DNA from: Flavobacteriaceae bacterium
GTDB taxonomy: Bacteria; Bacteroidota; Bacteroidia; Flavobacteriales; Weeksellaceae
Assembly: GCA_031273305.1 (NCBI GenBank)
Contig: JAISSC010000096.1
Location: 1-15,651 of the forward strand
DNA length: 15,651 nucleotides
Reading direction: 5' to 3'
The first letter of the stretch is position 1. Every line of letters starts with the position of its first letter. Made by a program: the position numbers and the translations under genes. Below, piece by piece: positions 14,477 to 15,651 of this stretch. Under the pieces are notes generated by a model. It had not been told where the DNA came from. It did not search any database and saw only the letters and a list, made by a program, of their open reading frames with translations.

Positions 14477-14506
14477 GTAGAGACGCCCAAATTGTGACGT
14501 CTCTAC
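14477..14506 (+). repeat. GTAGAGACG-type palindromic repeat, copy P4 (inverted relative to P3)
   Basis: A 30-base copy reading GTAGAGACGCCCAAATTG at its start and GACGTCTCTAC at its end. It is nearly the reverse complement of P3, so P3 and P4 form an inverted pair about 60 bases apart between folP and the EamA gene. Confidence 0.85.
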
Positions 14507-14513
14507 TCTTAAA

Positions 14514-14527
14514 CCGAACTCACGTTA
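14514..14527 (+). repeat. 14-base inverted repeat, left arm, upstream of the EamA gene
   Basis: CCGAACTCACGTTA is the exact reverse complement of 15534-15547 on the other side of the EamA gene. Confidence 0.8.
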
Positions 14528-14550
14528 ATTAATCATAATAGCTTTTACGA

Positions 14551-14578
14551 TTGATACGGATTTAAGTTTATAACTTTG
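14551..14578 (+). promoter_or_regulatory. Promoter of the EamA gene
   Basis: TTG (14551-14553), 17 bases, then TAACTTTG (14571-14578) matches the TAnnTTTG box, 21 bases before the ATG. The spacer is slightly short. Confidence 0.6.
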
Positions 14579-14599
14579 CAGTCTTAATAACAAATACAA

Positions 14600-15514
14600 A
14601 TGAATGTAAACTACTTAAAATCGCTGTTTTTTGTAGCGTTTGCTGCTTCATCCTACGGAGTATTGGCTACTTTTGTCCGGTTGGCTTACGATGAAAAATA
14701 TACCACCGCAGAGGTAACTTTTTCACAGTCCTTTTTAGGGTTAATAGGGCTTATGCTGCTTCATCTGTTTAATAAGAAGAAAGGTCGGGAAGTTGAAAAA
14801 CAATATGCTTCCAAAGATAAAATTCGGCTGATCCTTTGCGGAACTTCTTTCGGTTTAACCAGTACATTTTATTATTTAGCAGTTTATTACGGAATACCTG
14901 TATCTATTTGTATTGTCTTACTTATGCAGGCAGTATGGATGGGAGCATTGGTCGATTTTATTATTAGTAGAAAAAAACCTACTCTGACAGAGCAATCGGC
15001 AATTGTTATTATTCTCTCCGGGACTTTATTAGCTACTAATTTCATTAATGAATCTAATGTTAAACTGAATTTTATCGGAATTGTCTTTGGAGTGCTTTCT
15101 GCCGTTTCGTATACTTTTTCCATGTTTTCGTCTAACAGGGTCGGAATTAATATGCCCTCCTCTTTGCGTTCGGTATACCTTCTTCTGGGAGCTACAATTA
15201 TGGTCTCACTTATCTGGGGATATACAATTTTAACCGAACCGTTCCGGTTCTCTATTTTTTATAAATGGGGAATTATTCTTGCCGTTTTCGGAACCATCCT
15301 GCCGCCGTTATTATTTACTAAGGGTATGCCTGTAGTTGGCATCGGAGTTGGAAGTATCATTGCTTCTCTGGAATTGCCTGTTTCTGTTTTAATGGCTAAG
15401 TTCGTACTCCATGAAAATGTTACTTATCTTCAATGGCTGGGAATAGCCCTTATCCTTATTTCTATTATCTTGTTGAATCTGGCTATTATCATCCCCAGAA
15501 GGTTCAAATCTTAA
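14600..15514 (+). CDS. EamA-family (drug/metabolite superfamily) inner-membrane transporter
   Basis: This 304-residue membrane protein shows about ten hydrophobic spans in two repeated halves of about 140 residues, the EamA (RhaT-like) architecture. The first half opens SLFFVAFAASSYGVLATFVRLAY and ends near TLLATNFI. The second starts IGIVFGVLSAVSYTFSMFSS and ends with a hydrophobic helix before the basic tail PRRFKS. Family members export amino acids, nucleotide precursors or other metabolites by proton exchange, but the substrate cannot be read from sequence. It stands alone, divergent from folP, with its own promoter. The neighbouring serB hints at amino-acid export only weakly. It is flanked by a 14-base inverted repeat, but its codon use looks like that of its neighbours. 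Confidence 0.87.
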   Translation: MNVNYLKSLFFVAFAASSYGVLATFVRLAYDEKYTTAEVTFSQSFLGLIGLMLLHLFNKKKGREVEKQYASKDKIRLILCGTSFGLTSTFYYLAVYYGIPVSICIVLLMQAVWMGALVDFIISRKKPTLTEQSAIVIILSGTLLATNFINESNVKLNFIGIVFGVLSAVSYTFSMFSSNRVGINMPSSLRSVYLLLGATIMVSLIWGYTILTEPFRFSIFYKWGIILAVFGTILPPLLFTKGMPVVGIGVGSIIASLELPVSVLMAKFVLHENVTYLQWLGIALILISIILLNLAIIIPRRFKS

Positions 15515-15533
15515 AAATATCGGATGTGTAATA

Positions 15534-15547
15534 TAACGTGAGTTCGG
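15534..15547 (+). repeat. 14-base inverted repeat, right arm, downstream of the EamA gene
   Basis: TAACGTGAGTTCGG is the exact reverse complement of 14514-14527. It begins 20 bases after the EamA stop codon. Confidence 0.8.
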
Positions 15548-15610
15548 GATAAGAGATTTATAAAAGGTTCTAATTCGTATATTTAATTAATTGAATTTTA
15601 AATGATTATT

Positions 15611-15651
15611 GTTTGTTGTATACCTGACGGCATACAACCCACTATGACGTT
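15611..15651 (+). repeat. REP-like unit R4 at the window edge
   Basis: The hairpin TTGTAT/ATACAA (15616-15637) encloses the loop ACCTGACGGC, identical to the loop of R2. The flanks GTTTGTTG and ACTATGACGTT also match R2. It is cut by the window edge, so a partner copy may follow. Confidence 0.78.

Noticed and set aside
14514..15547. EamA gene as cargo of a transposon with 14-base ends
   Set aside because: There is no transposase inside, no target-site duplication is visible, and the motif may simply be a dispersed intergenic repeat.

Overview
The window is AT-rich chromosomal DNA from a member of the Bacteroidota. The evidence is promoters of the TAnnTTTG (-7) type with a TTG about 20 bases upstream in front of several genes, no clear Shine-Dalgarno sequences, a Bacteroidota-style REP-associated transposase, an ACT-SerB phosphatase and a GHL10-type exported glycoside hydrolase-like protein. 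I cannot place it to genus.

Region 1 (1-7507, minus strand) is one co-directional carbohydrate cluster, read right to left: glycerol facilitator (glpF), TalC-type transaldolase, glycerol-1-phosphate dehydrogenase (egsA/araM), HAD-IIA phosphatase (AraL-like), L-ribulose-5-phosphate 4-epimerase (araD), and two tandem ribulokinase paralogues, the last cut by the left edge. An intrinsic terminator hairpin lies between egsA and the phosphatase. The core resembles the araB-araD-araL-araM block of Bacillus subtilis, but it carries a channel and a transaldolase and shows no arabinose isomerase here. A DeoR-family regulator diverges from glpF across a 344-base control region. That region holds a CGAAAC tandem repeat inside the operon promoter and a GAAAC/GTTTC inverted repeat.

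Region 2 (7852-9737) has the DeoR regulator converging with and overlapping truB. truB diverges from rnpB, the RNase P RNA gene, which carries its conserved core motifs and a closing P1 helix.

Region 3 (9804-10600) is a RAYT (HUH/Y1 transposase) followed by REP-like hairpins. All share a ten-base loop while the stem bases covary. A fourth copy lies at the right edge of the window, over 5 kb away. This RAYT/REP system is the most distinctive structure here.

Region 4 (10601-14325, minus strand) has an exported GHL10 protein, a 384-base repeat-rich gap, then serB and folP 38 bases apart. folP is first and serB follows. Region 5 (14600-15514, plus strand) is an EamA-type transporter diverging from folP. 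It is bracketed by a 14-base inverted repeat, and paired copies of a second palindromic repeat family lie on its folP side.

Taken together, the cluster in region 1 would phosphorylate and epimerise pentuloses into the pentose phosphate pathway, with transaldolase interconverting the products. The EgsA, phosphatase and channel genes suggest a side branch between dihydroxyacetone phosphate, glycerol-1-phosphate and glycerol. That link is inference.
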